Under the pieces are notes generated by a model. It saw only the letters and a list, made by a program, of their open reading frames with translations. It made no database searches and had not been told where the DNA came from. A program made the translations under genes and the position numbers. DNA of 64,000 nt from Flavobacterium psychrophilum DSM 3660 = ATCC 49418 (lineage in GTDB: Bacteria > Bacteroidota > Bacteroidia > Flavobacteriales > Flavobacteriaceae): contig NZ_MUHE01000007.1 in assembly GCF_002217405.1 (NCBI RefSeq), forward strand, positions 1 to 64,000. Direction: 5' to 3'. Position 1 is the first letter of the stretch. The number at the start of each line of letters is the position of its first letter. Of this stretch, positions 8,441 through 17,259 are shown one piece after another.

Positions 8441-9637
8441 ATGATAAATCCTTCGGCACCAAGTTGGGTTGAAAAGTTTTTTACAGAACAAAACGATAAA
8501 AATCAAACTGTAATAAATAATTATGAGCAATTTTACGAAAACACTAGAGCAACAGGCTTTCTAGTTGGTTATACAACACATTTTGTTACCTCTAAAAACA
8601 TTGAAACAAAAGGCTTAACAAACGAAGAGCTTCTTAAAATCGCCTTATTAAACACCTTATTTGGAGTGTACCAATTAGTTAAAAAAAATCGCAATCATTC
8701 AGAATTCATATATCAATGTACCACTTTTTATAAAAATTTACACCCAAAAGAATCTAGTCTATTAGAAAAAATATTACCCCAAGACTCCTATTCTAGCAAA
8801 CTAGAAAAAATAATAAATTCACGCATTCAGACCAATGAAAATATTATTAGCAAGAATTTTTCTAATATTCTAACCAATGCACTCCTATTTATAGATGTTT
8901 TAGCCTTTCGAAAATATTTAGATGAAGGCAATATTCCTGACAAATATTTAAAAAAAACAGAGGAAATTATTGTAAATATTGTTTCACTAGCCCTAAAAAC
9001 AAAAGAAGTTAAAACAAAATATGATGATTTACTTCAAAAATTATTCGAATCTTCCGTAAGGTATACCAAGTTTAATAAATTACAAATTGTATCTCTAGAT
9101 AATCTAGATTTATCTTATTTTAACCACGACTACGAGAAATATTACCTCATAGATTTAGCAGGAATGGCAATGTGGAATGATGCCAAAATAGAAAAATCTG
9201 AAAAAAATTTCCTTTTTCAACTAGCAAAAAAACTAGCTATTTCTAACTCATTTCTAGAAAAAAGTATTTCTGAAATGAATGTGTTTCTAACCACAAATAA
9301 AACCAAAATACAACATTTTAATTATTCAAATCCTGTAAAGCATTTTTATGATCAAACGACTCAAAACGTTCAAACCTTAATTTCTAGAAATAAAAACAGA
9401 TTAGTTGTAGAAATATCTCAAAGTAAGGAACTCATGAAACTGCTTTCGCAATCTACAAAAAGAGAGTTAAACCCAGATGAGAAGAAAAAAGTTAGAAACC
9501 AATTGTTAGATATTTTAAAAACTATCCCGTCGCTAACCATTTTTTTAGTACCAGGCGGAAGTTTATTATTACCTATTCTAATTAAATTTATCCCTCAATT
9601 ATTGCCTTCTGCATTTAATGAAAATTTAGAAAAATAA
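8441..9637 (+). CDS. LETM1-related (biofilm-associated type) protein
   Basis: This 398-residue protein has no signal peptide and is mostly alpha-helical. Its C-terminal 60 residues (about 335-395) resemble the LETM1 domain: KRELNPDEKKKVRNQLLDIL, then a hydrophobic VPGGSLLLPILIKFIP segment. LETM1-like proteins of this length are widespread in Flavobacteriaceae and are commonly called LETM1-related biofilm-associated proteins; the family assignment is from recall. The middle (about 225-300) contains an acidic, TerB-like helical stretch (DLAGMAMWNDAKIEKSEKNF). Mechanism unknown. It stands alone between sodC and oxyR. Confidence 0.7.
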   Translation: MINPSAPSWVEKFFTEQNDKNQTVINNYEQFYENTRATGFLVGYTTHFVTSKNIETKGLTNEELLKIALLNTLFGVYQLVKKNRNHSEFIYQCTTFYKNLHPKESSLLEKILPQDSYSSKLEKIINSRIQTNENIISKNFSNILTNALLFIDVLAFRKYLDEGNIPDKYLKKTEEIIVNIVSLALKTKEVKTKYDDLLQKLFESSVRYTKFNKLQIVSLDNLDLSYFNHDYEKYYLIDLAGMAMWNDAKIEKSEKNFLFQLAKKLAISNSFLEKSISEMNVFLTTNKTKIQHFNYSNPVKHFYDQTTQNVQTLISRNKNRLVVEISQSKELMKLLSQSTKRELNPDEKKKVRNQLLDILKTIPSLTIFLVPGGSLLLPILIKFIPQLLPSAFNENLEK

Positions 9638-9671
9638 TAAAAACACACCATCGTTTTAAATTATAGTTATT

Positions 9672-9679
9672 TATATTTG
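9672..9679 (+). promoter_or_regulatory. -7 promoter box of oxyR, TATATTTG
   Basis: This is a perfect TAnnTTTG box 19 bases before the oxyR ATG. No obvious -33 TTG was seen at the proper distance. Confidence 0.55.
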
Positions 9680-9698
9680 CATCATAAATAGCTATATA

Positions 9699-10640
9699 AT
9701 GACCATTACCCAACTTCAATATGTTTTGGCAGTAGCCGAACACAAAAATTTTACGCTTGCTGCCGAAAAATGCTTCGTAACACAACCTACCTTGAGCATG
9801 CAAATACAAAAAGTAGAAGAAGAACTGTCGATTTTAATTTTTGATAGAACCAAAAAACCAATTCAACTTACAGATGTTGGACAAAAAATTGTAGCACAAG
9901 CAAAAAATATTGTTAATGAAGCCAATAGAATGCAAGATATTGTAGCTATCGAAAAAGGATTTATTGGTGGCGAATTTCGTATTGGAATAATCCCTACTAT
10001 AATGCCAACACTTTTGCCAATGTTTCTGAATAATTTTATCAAAAAATATCCAAAAGTAAAATTAATAATTGAAGAGCTAAATACTTCCGAAATTATAAAA
10101 AAACTCAACAATGGCCAGCTCGATGCAGCTATTGCAGCAACGCCATTAAATGAAGATAAAATAAAAGAAATTGTTTTATATTACGAACCTTTTATGGTTT
10201 ATATTCCTGAATATCATTTGCTTTCGCCTAAAAATGAAATTGAAATTAGCGATTTAGATATTGATGAAATTTTATTACTACAAGACGGACATTGTTTTAG
10301 AGACGGAATCCTTAATCTTTGCAAAAACACGGCTATAAATAGCGAATCTAAATTTAAAATCGAGAGTGGAAGCTTCGAAACCTTAATAAAATTGGCCGAT
10401 GAAGGATTAGGAATTACACTACTTCCCTACCTGCACACACTAGATCTGAAAGAAAAAGACAAGCTAAAACTAAAACATTTTGTAGAGCCAAAACCTGCTC
10501 GTGAAATTAGTTTGCTGTTTCCTAAAAACGAACTTAAAATTCATATTATAGATGCGCTAAGAAATGTCATTTCTGGTGTTTTACGTGGAGCCATCACTTT
10601 TCAGAATGTAGAAATTATTAGTCCTATCCAGAAAAAATAA
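9699..10640 (+). CDS. oxyR: Hydrogen peroxide-sensing LysR-type regulator OxyR
   Basis: The protein has 313 residues. The LysR winged helix-turn-helix is at 1-60 (AVAEHKNFTLAAEKCFVTQP) and the periplasmic-binding-like effector domain at about 90-300. In LLQDGHCFRDGILNLC the two cysteines fall at residues 199 and 208, the same numbers as the peroxide-sensing pair of Escherichia coli OxyR, with the same GHC-R-D context. This makes OxyR function much more likely than a generic LysR role. Expected targets are catalase, peroxiredoxin and iron-storage genes. A ferritin gene lies elsewhere in this window. Confidence 0.94.
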   Translation: MTITQLQYVLAVAEHKNFTLAAEKCFVTQPTLSMQIQKVEEELSILIFDRTKKPIQLTDVGQKIVAQAKNIVNEANRMQDIVAIEKGFIGGEFRIGIIPTIMPTLLPMFLNNFIKKYPKVKLIIEELNTSEIIKKLNNGQLDAAIAATPLNEDKIKEIVLYYEPFMVYIPEYHLLSPKNEIEISDLDIDEILLLQDGHCFRDGILNLCKNTAINSESKFKIESGSFETLIKLADEGLGITLLPYLHTLDLKEKDKLKLKHFVEPKPAREISLLFPKNELKIHIIDALRNVISGVLRGAITFQNVEIISPIQKK

Positions 10641-10828
10641 TATGACTGAATGGCTAAAAACTGACCAAGCTGTCATTTCGACATATATAACATATTTACA
10701 AAAAATTTACAAGTTTTAAAATTATTTTTGTTGGCATTTCGCAAAAAACCGTGTAAATCTATTATACCTGTACCCTAATTTGTATGTTGTATTAGTTAAT
10801 ATAAGTCACAAAAAAAGGAAAAAAAAAA

Positions 10829-10862
10829 GGAAAAAAAAAGAGAAGCTATTTTGCTTCTCTTT
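10829..10862 (-). terminator. Intrinsic terminator of the small gene at 10866
   Basis: AAAGAGAAGC pairs with GCTTCTCTTT around a 6-base loop. On the minus strand it is followed by a long T run. An unusual A-rich tract with GG interruptions continues to 10811. Confidence 0.8.
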
Positions 10863-10865
10863 TGG

Positions 10866-11063
10866 TTATAAATCTAGATAAATTTCGCATCTCCTAAGTT
10901 CTGGTTTCTCTTTTGTAAAGTTAAAAAACCAAACTACTAGTTCTTCTAGCTCGAAAGGCAATAATGCTTTTACAGCTTTTTCTAATTCTTTACAAAATAA
11001 AATAGGATCAAAACTAACTCTCTCAAGAATAGATTTTGAATAATTAACCATTAATTTTGACAT
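10866..11063 (-). CDS. Small conserved hypothetical protein (65 aa)
   Basis: The 65-residue soluble protein is mostly helical and starts MSKLMVNYSKSILERVSFDP. Two cysteines are present. The segment KALLPFELEELVVWF suggests an amphipathic helix. Similar short proteins beginning with a YSKSILE-VSFD-FCKELEKA pattern occur widely in Flavobacteriaceae as far as I recall, but no function is known to me. A dedicated terminator and clean codon usage support a real gene. Confidence 0.7.
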   Translation of the reverse strand: MSKLMVNYSKSILERVSFDPILFCKELEKAVKALLPFELEELVVWFFNFTKEKPELRRCEIYLDL

Positions 11064-11138
11064 AGTATTTAATTTAAAATTGTGGTATTGTGTTATCCAA
11101 ATCTACACATATAAAATGTAAAAAATCATAATAAAATA

Positions 11139-11804
11139 TTAAAGTTTTTTAAAACCTATCATCATTTCTCGTTTTCCTGGTGGTCCAGCCACTTTTTTAA
11201 CGGTAAAACCAACTTCTTGCATAGAACGCTTTACAACCCCACGAGCGGCATAAGTTACTAGAATTCCGTTATTTGTAAGAGCTTCAAACATATTCTTAAA
11301 AATTTCGGTGCTCCACAATTCTGGTTGCACTCTGTAACCAAAAGCATCAAAATAAATTAAATTGAAAGTGTTTTTGTCCTGAATATCCTGAAAAAATTGT
11401 TTTCGCTTTGTTAATAAAAAATTAGGACTAAATATGTGTTTTTCTTCCCAGGTGCAATCATGCATTTTTTTGTATTCGGCTTCAAATTCTTCGGCTTTCA
11501 ATTCTTGCAAATAATTCATCTCAATAGCTTCTTCTTTTGCAACAGGATAAGCTTCTACGCCAGTATAATATACTTTTATATTGTTTTTTTGAGCTTCTAA
11601 CAAAGTAATAAAAGCGTTTAACCCAGTTCCGAAACCAATCTCTAAAATAGAAATTGTTTTTTCTTCAACTAACGAAAGTCCGTTTTTAATAAAGACATGA
11701 TAAGCTTCTTGTATGGCGCCATTTTTAGAGTGATAGCATTCGTCCCAATCGGGCAAATGAATGGTTGTAGAACCGTCGAGGGTTTTTATAATTTCTCTTT
11801 TCAA
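11139..11804 (-). CDS. mnmD: tRNA 5-methylaminomethyl-2-thiouridine methyltransferase MnmD (monofunctional)
   Basis: The 221-residue SAM-dependent methyltransferase corresponds to the N-terminal half of E. coli MnmC. It transfers the last methyl group in mnm5s2U34 synthesis of tRNA. SAM motif I is ILEIGFGTGLNAF and the acidic motif is YTGVEAYPV. The family motif YFDAFGYRVQPELWS is clear, as is the N-terminal YHSKNGAIQEAYHVFI. The oxidase (MnmC1) half is absent, as in many Bacteroidota. The start codon is TTG (11802-11804). Because the N terminus MKREIIKTLDGS fits the family, this start is preferred. MnmA, which thiolates the same uridine, is encoded at 52167. Confidence 0.92.
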   Translation of the reverse strand: MKREIIKTLDGSTTIHLPDWDECYHSKNGAIQEAYHVFIKNGLSLVEEKTISILEIGFGTGLNAFITLLEAQKNNIKVYYTGVEAYPVAKEEAIEMNYLQELKAEEFEAEYKKMHDCTWEEKHIFSPNFLLTKRKQFFQDIQDKNTFNLIYFDAFGYRVQPELWSTEIFKNMFEALTNNGILVTYAARGVVKRSMQEVGFTVKKVAGPPGKREMMIGFKKL

Positions 11805-12049
11805 TTGGTTGTTATTTTGATACTAGAATTAATACTTTTGTAAGAGCATTTTTTTAATACAAATCTAACAAGAAATTCACAACTTAATAAATTTAATTTA
11901 ACAATAAACTTATTTTCTTACTAAAAACTCAAACAATGATTTGTGAGATTTACATTAAAATAAAAATTGATATTTAAGCTTAAATATTTAGTCTAACGAC
12001 TACAATACGCTTTGTTTTTTACTAAATTAGCAAAAAATAATTTTCTGTA

Positions 12050-13117
12050 ATGGGTTTAGATATTCAAAGTGAAATCGATATAGTGAAAGTAGCTTCTTCA
12101 AAGATTAATGAGGTAGATTTTGAGAATCTAGCTTTTGGTAATGTTTTTACAGATCACATGTTGATGTGTGATTTTAAAAACGGAAAATGGCAAAAGCCAA
12201 TTATAAAGCCGTACGAACCTTTCTTATTAGATCCTTCGGCAAAAGTTTTTCATTATGGCCAAGCCATTTTTGAAGGAATGAAAGCTTATAAAGACGATAA
12301 TAATGACATTTGGTTGTTTAGACCCAACGAAAATCTAGATCGTTTTAACAAATCGGCAACTAGAATGGCAATGCCAGAGGTTCCTGAACACATTTTTATT
12401 GATCGATTAAAAGAAATTTTAAAAATTGAAAAAGAATGGGTTAAAAAAGGTTTAGGAAACACCTTATATATACGACCTTTTATGATAGCAATTGGCACAG
12501 GTGTTATTGCCCAACCATCATCACAATACAGGTTTATGATTATTCTCTCGCCAGCAAAATCTTATTATTCTGGTGAAGTAAAAGTAATTATTGCCGAGCA
12601 TTATAGTCGTGCTGCAAATGGTGGAATAGGTGCTGCAAAAGCGGCAGGAAACTATTCGGCACAATTTTACCCAACAAAATTAGCAAACGATCAAGGTTTT
12701 CAGCAAATTATCTGGACAGACGATGCAACGCATACAACCCTAGAAGAAGCTGGAACTATGAATGTGTTTTTTAGAATAAACGACACATTATATACAGCAC
12801 CAACTAGCGAACGTATTCTTGATGGTGTAACCAGAAAAAGCTTAATAGAGTTAGCCAAACGTGAAGGAATAAAAGTAGCCGTGCAACCTGTGCTCGTTTC
12901 AGAAATTGTAGAAGCAGCTAAAAACGGATCGCTAAAAGAAATATTTGGAGCAGGAACCGCAGCGGTTGTAAACCCAATTGTAGGATTTTCTTACCAAGAT
13001 GTTTACTACGAATTACCTAAAATAGAAGACTCGATTGCTTTAGAATTGAAAGAAAAACTAACAAATATTCAGCACAAACTAGCAGAAGATACTTTTAGTT
13101 GGACTGTAAAAATTTAA
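12050..13117 (+). CDS. ilvE: Branched-chain amino acid aminotransferase
   Basis: The protein has 355 residues and is a fold-type IV PLP enzyme of the eukaryotic-like BCAT length class. It interconverts Leu, Ile and Val with their 2-oxo acids using glutamate. The PLP Lys is Lys197 in GAAKAAGNYSAQF. Substrate-site residues appear in FHYGQAIFEGMKAY, in YIRPFMIAIGTGV and in the EAGTMNVFF strand. The TSERILDGVTR segment binds the cofactor phosphate. No other ilv or leu gene is adjacent. It is divergent from mnmD. Confidence 0.95.
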   Translation: MGLDIQSEIDIVKVASSKINEVDFENLAFGNVFTDHMLMCDFKNGKWQKPIIKPYEPFLLDPSAKVFHYGQAIFEGMKAYKDDNNDIWLFRPNENLDRFNKSATRMAMPEVPEHIFIDRLKEILKIEKEWVKKGLGNTLYIRPFMIAIGTGVIAQPSSQYRFMIILSPAKSYYSGEVKVIIAEHYSRAANGGIGAAKAAGNYSAQFYPTKLANDQGFQQIIWTDDATHTTLEEAGTMNVFFRINDTLYTAPTSERILDGVTRKSLIELAKREGIKVAVQPVLVSEIVEAAKNGSLKEIFGAGTAAVVNPIVGFSYQDVYYELPKIEDSIALELKEKLTNIQHKLAEDTFSWTVKI

Positions 13118-13128
13118 TTTTCTAGAGG

Positions 13129-13170
13129 GCAGATTTTAGATTATTTAGAAATCTAAAATCTGCTTTTTTC
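13129..13170 (+). terminator. Intrinsic terminator after ilvE
   Basis: A perfect 14-base stem GCAGATTTTAGATT / AATCTAAAATCTGC is followed by six T. Confidence 0.92.
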
Positions 13171-13193
13171 TAATTAATACATAAAGCTTACTC

Positions 13194-13580
13194 TTATAGA
13201 TTTAAAATCCCTTTAAAATTTGGCTTACTATAATTAGGTCCTTTTAGCACCTTACCGTCTTCACGATAAATTGGTTTTCCGTCATGACCTAATTTGCTCA
13301 TATTACTACGCTGAATCTCGTCGAAAATAGCTTCCATTTTATCTTGCAAACCATGCTCTATAATGGTTCCGCACAAGATATAAAGCATATCACCAAGAGC
13401 ATCGGCAATTTCTACAATATCATTATTAGCAACTGCTTCGAGGTATTCTTCATTTTCTTCTTTCATCAAATTATAACGGAGCAAATTTTTTCTTTCCCCT
13501 AAATTCCCTGTAGGATTTGTATTGATACCCAGTCTAAAAGCAGTGTGAAATTCATGAACAGATTTTATTTGTTTTTTCAT
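13194..13580 (-). CDS. MazG-like nucleotide pyrophosphohydrolase
   Basis: The protein has 128 residues from the ATG at 13580. Upstream codons to 13676 are A+T-rich and unlike the family, so the longer form is rejected. The all-alpha NTP pyrophosphatase fold is indicated by the metal-binding EENEEYLEA pattern and the EIADALGDMLYILCGT pattern (ExxE and ExxD). The single domain of about 100 residues fits small MazG-like or dUTPase-type housecleaning enzymes. The substrate nucleotide is not predictable. It converges with ilvE. Confidence 0.85.
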   Translation of the reverse strand: MKKQIKSVHEFHTAFRLGINTNPTGNLGERKNLLRYNLMKEENEEYLEAVANNDIVEIADALGDMLYILCGTIIEHGLQDKMEAIFDEIQRSNMSKLGHDGKPIYREDGKVLKGPNYSKPNFKGILNL

Positions 13581-13825
13581 TATTAATTTATAATTTTTTT
13601 TTGTAAAACTAACAACTTTAATAAAACAAAAACCGCTGTAAAAAATTTTAGTCGAAATTATATACCTTAAAATCATGTTTTTTAGTCTTAAAATAAAAAT
13701 TAGTCCTAATTTTTATAATTCGTGATTTAAATAAAAAAGGAATCTCATTGCAAATAATCATATTAATTTAAGTGGTATATTATTAAAATGAAATTACAAT
13801 TCATTATTTTTACAAAAAAATATTT

Positions 13826-14014
13826 ATGTTTAGTTCCGGACAATTACTCTTTGCTGCCATTTTTGCAATTTCCTTTATCGTTATTATGATTTTTGCCTAT
13901 AGAAAAGATTTAAAAATTCACAAACAATACTACAAAGGAAGCCTCTGGATATTAGTTGGTTTTATTATATTTATTAGTTTTTTATTCATTATTAAATCAT
14001 TAATGAAAGAATAG
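13826..14014 (+). CDS. Small two-helix membrane protein (62 aa)
   Basis: Two hydrophobic segments (about 6-24 and 40-58) are separated by a basic loop FAYRKDLKIHKQYYKGS. No known function. It lies 63 bases before the SRPBCC-like gene in the same direction, so the two may be co-transcribed. Confidence 0.65.
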   Translation: MFSSGQLLFAAIFAISFIVIMIFAYRKDLKIHKQYYKGSLWILVGFIIFISFLFIIKSLMKE

Positions 14015-14077
14015 CCAAAACATTAATTTTTTTGGAAAAAATTTTATATTTTTAACAAAATTTTTATTTATTCTTAT

Positions 14078-15106
14078 ATGAGAATTGCAAAATACATTTT
14101 TTTATTACTTTTACTAATTACCATAACAATTTCAGTTTTTGTTGCTACAAAAGATGGAAGTTATGTAGTTACGAAGCATAAAGAAATAAATGTCCCAAAA
14201 GAAATAGTTTTTAATTATGTATCCAATTCTAAAAACTGGGAAACTATAAATCCTTGGAAAGGAGAAAACGCAAAGATACAATCCGTTCAAAAAATTGATG
14301 GAGAAATCATTTTGCAAAATATTGTTATAAATAAAATTCCTGCCGAACTTAAACTAACAATTAAAGATACTTTAATTAAAAAAACAATTGTAACCTGGAC
14401 TACTCGTGGAAAATTGAGTTTTAAAGATAAATTTTTAAGCATTATAAATCGTGGTACTCACAATGATTTTGGCGAAAAATTTGATAATGGACTTACTTTG
14501 CTAAACACTATTCTTACTACCGAAATAAATAGTTTTTCTGTAAAAATAGATGGCTTTGTAAACCGAGATACCGTTTTTTATATACAACAAGTTATAAGTT
14601 GCAAAGTAGAAGAATTACCCACAAAAATTAAAAAAACGCTTCCCAAACTTAATGAGTTGCTAAAAATTACAAATACCCCTAAAAAAGGCGATCCTTTTGT
14701 AATATACCATGCTGTAGATAGCTTGGCAAATAAAATAACCATTTCCGTAGCAATTCCTACTAAAAACAAGGTTTTCACTTCGTCCGAAAGCGATATTTAT
14801 ACAGGACAAACCAATCCTTTTCAGGCAGTAAAAGCAACACTTACAGGAAATTACAACCACAAGAAAGAAGTTTTAGAACAACTATATGACTTCATGTCTA
14901 AAAATAAATTAGAGCGAAGTGATCGCAATAAAATCTTCGAAATCATACCTAAAAATAGCTTAACCGAAAAATCGGCAGCAAAATGGGTTACCGAAATTTA
15001 TATTCCTGTAAGACCCAAAAAAATAACCGTAAGAATAAAACCTGTAAAAGCAGATACAATAAATACAGTTATTGAAAGTAATTTTAAGAGTGTTGCAAAT
15101 CCTTAA
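14078..15106 (+). CDS. SRPBCC/polyketide-cyclase-like protein with N-terminal membrane anchor
   Basis: The 342-residue protein has one N-terminal hydrophobic helix (about 4-23). A START/SRPBCC-type beginning follows (HKEINVPKEIVFNYVSN, then NWETINPW), as in proteins annotated polyketide cyclase or dehydrase. The C-terminal half (about 205-335) may hold a second, effector-binding-like domain (DPFVIYHAVDSLANKITISV, then FQAVKATLTGNYNHKKE), resembling GyrI-like small-molecule-binding modules. It is probably periplasmic. No substrate is known. Confidence 0.7.
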   Translation: MRIAKYIFLLLLLITITISVFVATKDGSYVVTKHKEINVPKEIVFNYVSNSKNWETINPWKGENAKIQSVQKIDGEIILQNIVINKIPAELKLTIKDTLIKKTIVTWTTRGKLSFKDKFLSIINRGTHNDFGEKFDNGLTLLNTILTTEINSFSVKIDGFVNRDTVFYIQQVISCKVEELPTKIKKTLPKLNELLKITNTPKKGDPFVIYHAVDSLANKITISVAIPTKNKVFTSSESDIYTGQTNPFQAVKATLTGNYNHKKEVLEQLYDFMSKNKLERSDRNKIFEIIPKNSLTEKSAAKWVTEIYIPVRPKKITVRIKPVKADTINTVIESNFKSVANP

Positions 15107-15113
15107 ATATATT

Positions 15114-15824
15114 TTACTTTAACAAATACCTAATAACAGTTTCCGCAGCGTGCAGCCCAAAAAGCCCTGGCATATAACTATTTGTGCCGTAAAATGATTT
15201 TTTATAATTAGAACCATCAGTCATTTTCAGGCTCGTTTCATCTTGTATTTCTGACGAAAAAACTACTTTTAGTTTGTCTATTTTCTCAGCTTTAAGTCTT
15301 TTTCTGATGGTTTTTGCTAACATGCAATTTGTAGTATTTGTAATACATGAAACTTTTACCTTAGCAGCTTCCATTTTTCCGCCAGCGCCCATACTCGAAA
15401 TTATTTTTACACGTTTGCGTTTGGCAGCAATAATTAAATTTAGTTTTGGAGTTACGCTATCTATACAATCTAAAACATAGTCAAACTCATCAGAAACAAT
15501 TTCGAAAGCTCTTTCTGGCGAAAGAAACTCTTGAATTCTGGTTAATTTTAATTCAGGATTTATATCTATCAACCTATCACCTACAACTGTTATTTTGGGC
15601 TTTCCAACGGTAGAATGTAAGGCTGGTAACTGGCGATTTATATTAGTAATATCGACCACATCGCCATCTACAATGGTTATTTTTCCTATTCCAGCACGAA
15701 CTAGAAACTCGGCAGCAAATGAACCTACGCCTCCTAATCCTACGACTAAAACATTTGCATTTTGTAATTTATTTAAACCCTCTTTTTTGAATAAAAGTGC
15801 TGCTCTTTCTGTCCACTCTGCCAT
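15114..15824 (-). CDS. tcdA: tRNA threonylcarbamoyladenosine dehydratase
   Basis: This 236-residue protein of the ThiF/MoeB/E1-like family carries out ATP-dependent cyclisation of t6A37 to ct6A in tRNA. The N-terminal nucleotide-binding glycine loop is LVVGLGGVGSFAAEFLVRAG (27-46). The adenylation signature DGDVVDITNINRQ and the downstream DCIDSVTPKLNLI pattern are present. The Cys-containing CMLAKTIRKRLK region and the C-terminal FYGTNSYMPGLFGLHAAE are typical of TcdA (formerly YgdL/CsdL). It runs in the same direction as the TatD-like gene upstream at 15918. Confidence 0.92.
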   Translation of the reverse strand: MAEWTERAALLFKKEGLNKLQNANVLVVGLGGVGSFAAEFLVRAGIGKITIVDGDVVDITNINRQLPALHSTVGKPKITVVGDRLIDINPELKLTRIQEFLSPERAFEIVSDEFDYVLDCIDSVTPKLNLIIAAKRKRVKIISSMGAGGKMEAAKVKVSCITNTTNCMLAKTIRKRLKAEKIDKLKVVFSSEIQDETSLKMTDGSNYKKSFYGTNSYMPGLFGLHAAETVIRYLLK

Positions 15825-15917
15825 ATTTTTTTGTTTAAAGTTTAAAGTACTAAAACTTCAACATTAAAGATTGCTCGCTAGTTCGCTTACGCTCGTATCG
15901 CCAATCAATATTCAATG

Positions 15918-16574
15918 TTATTTTTTAATATTATAAAAAACATTTTGAAAGTTGTTCTCAACTATTTTCTGTAATTCTGAAACCTCGATGTTTTTGTATT
16001 TTGCTGCTAATTTGTAAACTTCTTCTAATGTTTCTTCAATAGTATCGGTTTCTAAAAAAAACCTATCGTTAGGAACTGATGCAAAAATAGGTTCTAATGT
16101 TGGATTTCTTAATAAATATTTTCCAAACGAAAGATAAAATCCGTTGTCTAAAAGTAATTTTGCTACCTGTTTATTTTTAGAAAAACCATGAATAATCATA
16201 GGAACTTCAACTTGTAATCTGCTTTTTATTTCTATAATTTCCTGATAAGCAGAAACACAATGCAAAATTACTGCTTTATTATATTTGATGGCTAATTTTA
16301 ATTGTTTTTCGAAAACTTGCTTTTGAATTTCGATCGAAATTTCTATTCTTTTGTCTAATCCGCATTCGCCAAGAGCGAGACAATTTTCAGTTTGCAATTT
16401 TTCTTCAATAATTTTTAAATCGGCTTCTACCCTACTTTCGTTAATATACCAAGGATGAATTCCTATGGAATAAAACGCAATAATCGAATCAAATTCTTGC
16501 GGATATTGATTAACAATTTCTAATACATTTAAAGCTTTTGTGAGCCTATGTGTATGTAAATTGATGAATTGCAT
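15918..16574 (-). CDS. TatD-family metal-dependent hydrolase
   Basis: The protein has 218 residues, shorter than canonical TatD (about 260). Metal ligands are recognisable: His7 and His9 in NLHTHR, the glutamate in LGECGLDKR, histidines in ILHCVS and IIHGFS, and the aspartate in FLETDT. TatD enzymes are DNases or exonucleases acting in DNA repair or turnover. The short form may have lost peripheral helices. The start codon overlaps the stop of the preceding DUF1684 gene by one base (TAATG), so the two are translationally coupled. Confidence 0.87.
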   Translation of the reverse strand: MQFINLHTHRLTKALNVLEIVNQYPQEFDSIIAFYSIGIHPWYINESRVEADLKIIEEKLQTENCLALGECGLDKRIEISIEIQKQVFEKQLKLAIKYNKAVILHCVSAYQEIIEIKSRLQVEVPMIIHGFSKNKQVAKLLLDNGFYLSFGKYLLRNPTLEPIFASVPNDRFFLETDTIEETLEEVYKLAAKYKNIEVSELQKIVENNFQNVFYNIKK

Positions 16575-17173
16575 TAGTCATTAAATTTTTTTACACCAGC
16601 CAAAATTTCAATTTTCAGATCGTTTTCTAAAGGAACAATTGGGCAAGAGTATTTGTGATTATAGGCACAATAAGGATTGTAGGCTTTATTAAAATTGATA
16701 ATTACCGTTTCTGATTTTGGAAAACGCATATCGATGTATCTTCCGCCAAGATAACTTTCTTTACCACAAGTTAAATCCGAAAAAGGTAAGAATAAATAAT
16801 CTTTGTATCCTTCCCTTTTAGACAAATCGATATTTTGATACACATTCAAATTAAATTGTTTTTCATCAATTACAAATGACAATTCTCCGTATTTTTTATA
16901 TCTAGGAAGTCTTGTAGTCGAAGTTTTCATTACAAAAATTTTCGCGTTTTTAGTTCTTACAAACTTTGCCTCTACAATAAATTTTTCGTTTATTGGATAA
17001 AAGTCTAATGATTTAAAAACCTGAAAATCTTCATCTGAAAGAGGACTTTGTTTTTTGTCTGCATATTCTTTATTCAAATTATTTTGAAATTCCTGAGAAG
17101 TTTCTGCCTTGTTATCTTGAGCGTAAGAAATTACGAAAAACAAAACAGTAAATAATATTAGGTGTTTTTTCAT
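16574..17173 (-). CDS. DUF1684 family exported protein
   Basis: The protein has 199 residues from the ATG at 17173. A candidate upstream start at 17191 lies inside the -7 promoter box and is rejected. The signal peptide is 1-18 (ends ISYAQ). The DUF1684 signature is strong: YLFLPFSDLTCGKESYLGGR, then the FNKAYNPYCAYNHKYSCP pattern with paired cysteines, then PLENDL and the AGVKKF end. Function is unknown in the family. A possible metal or ligand site is suggested by the conserved N-A-Y-N-P-Y-C stretch. It is the first gene of a pair with the TatD-like hydrolase. Confidence 0.88.
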   Translation of the reverse strand: MKKHLILFTVLFFVISYAQDNKAETSQEFQNNLNKEYADKKQSPLSDEDFQVFKSLDFYPINEKFIVEAKFVRTKNAKIFVMKTSTTRLPRYKKYGELSFVIDEKQFNLNVYQNIDLSKREGYKDYLFLPFSDLTCGKESYLGGRYIDMRFPKSETVIINFNKAYNPYCAYNHKYSCPIVPLENDLKIEILAGVKKFND

Positions 17174-17188
17174 TGAAAGAATTTTATG

Positions 17189-17240
17189 CAAAAATAGTTT
17201 AAAACTTGCAAAGCTACAAAGTTGAAATATTGTAACTTTG
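17189..17240. promoter_or_regulatory. Divergent promoter boxes for DUF1684 (minus) and MFS (plus)
   Basis: TATTTTTG on the minus strand (17189-17196) lies 15 bases before the DUF1684 ATG. TAACTTTG on the plus strand (17233-17240) lies 19 bases before the MFS ATG. Both fit TAnnTTTG. Confidence 0.5.
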
Positions 17241-17259
17241 AAAATTATACTAATTATTT

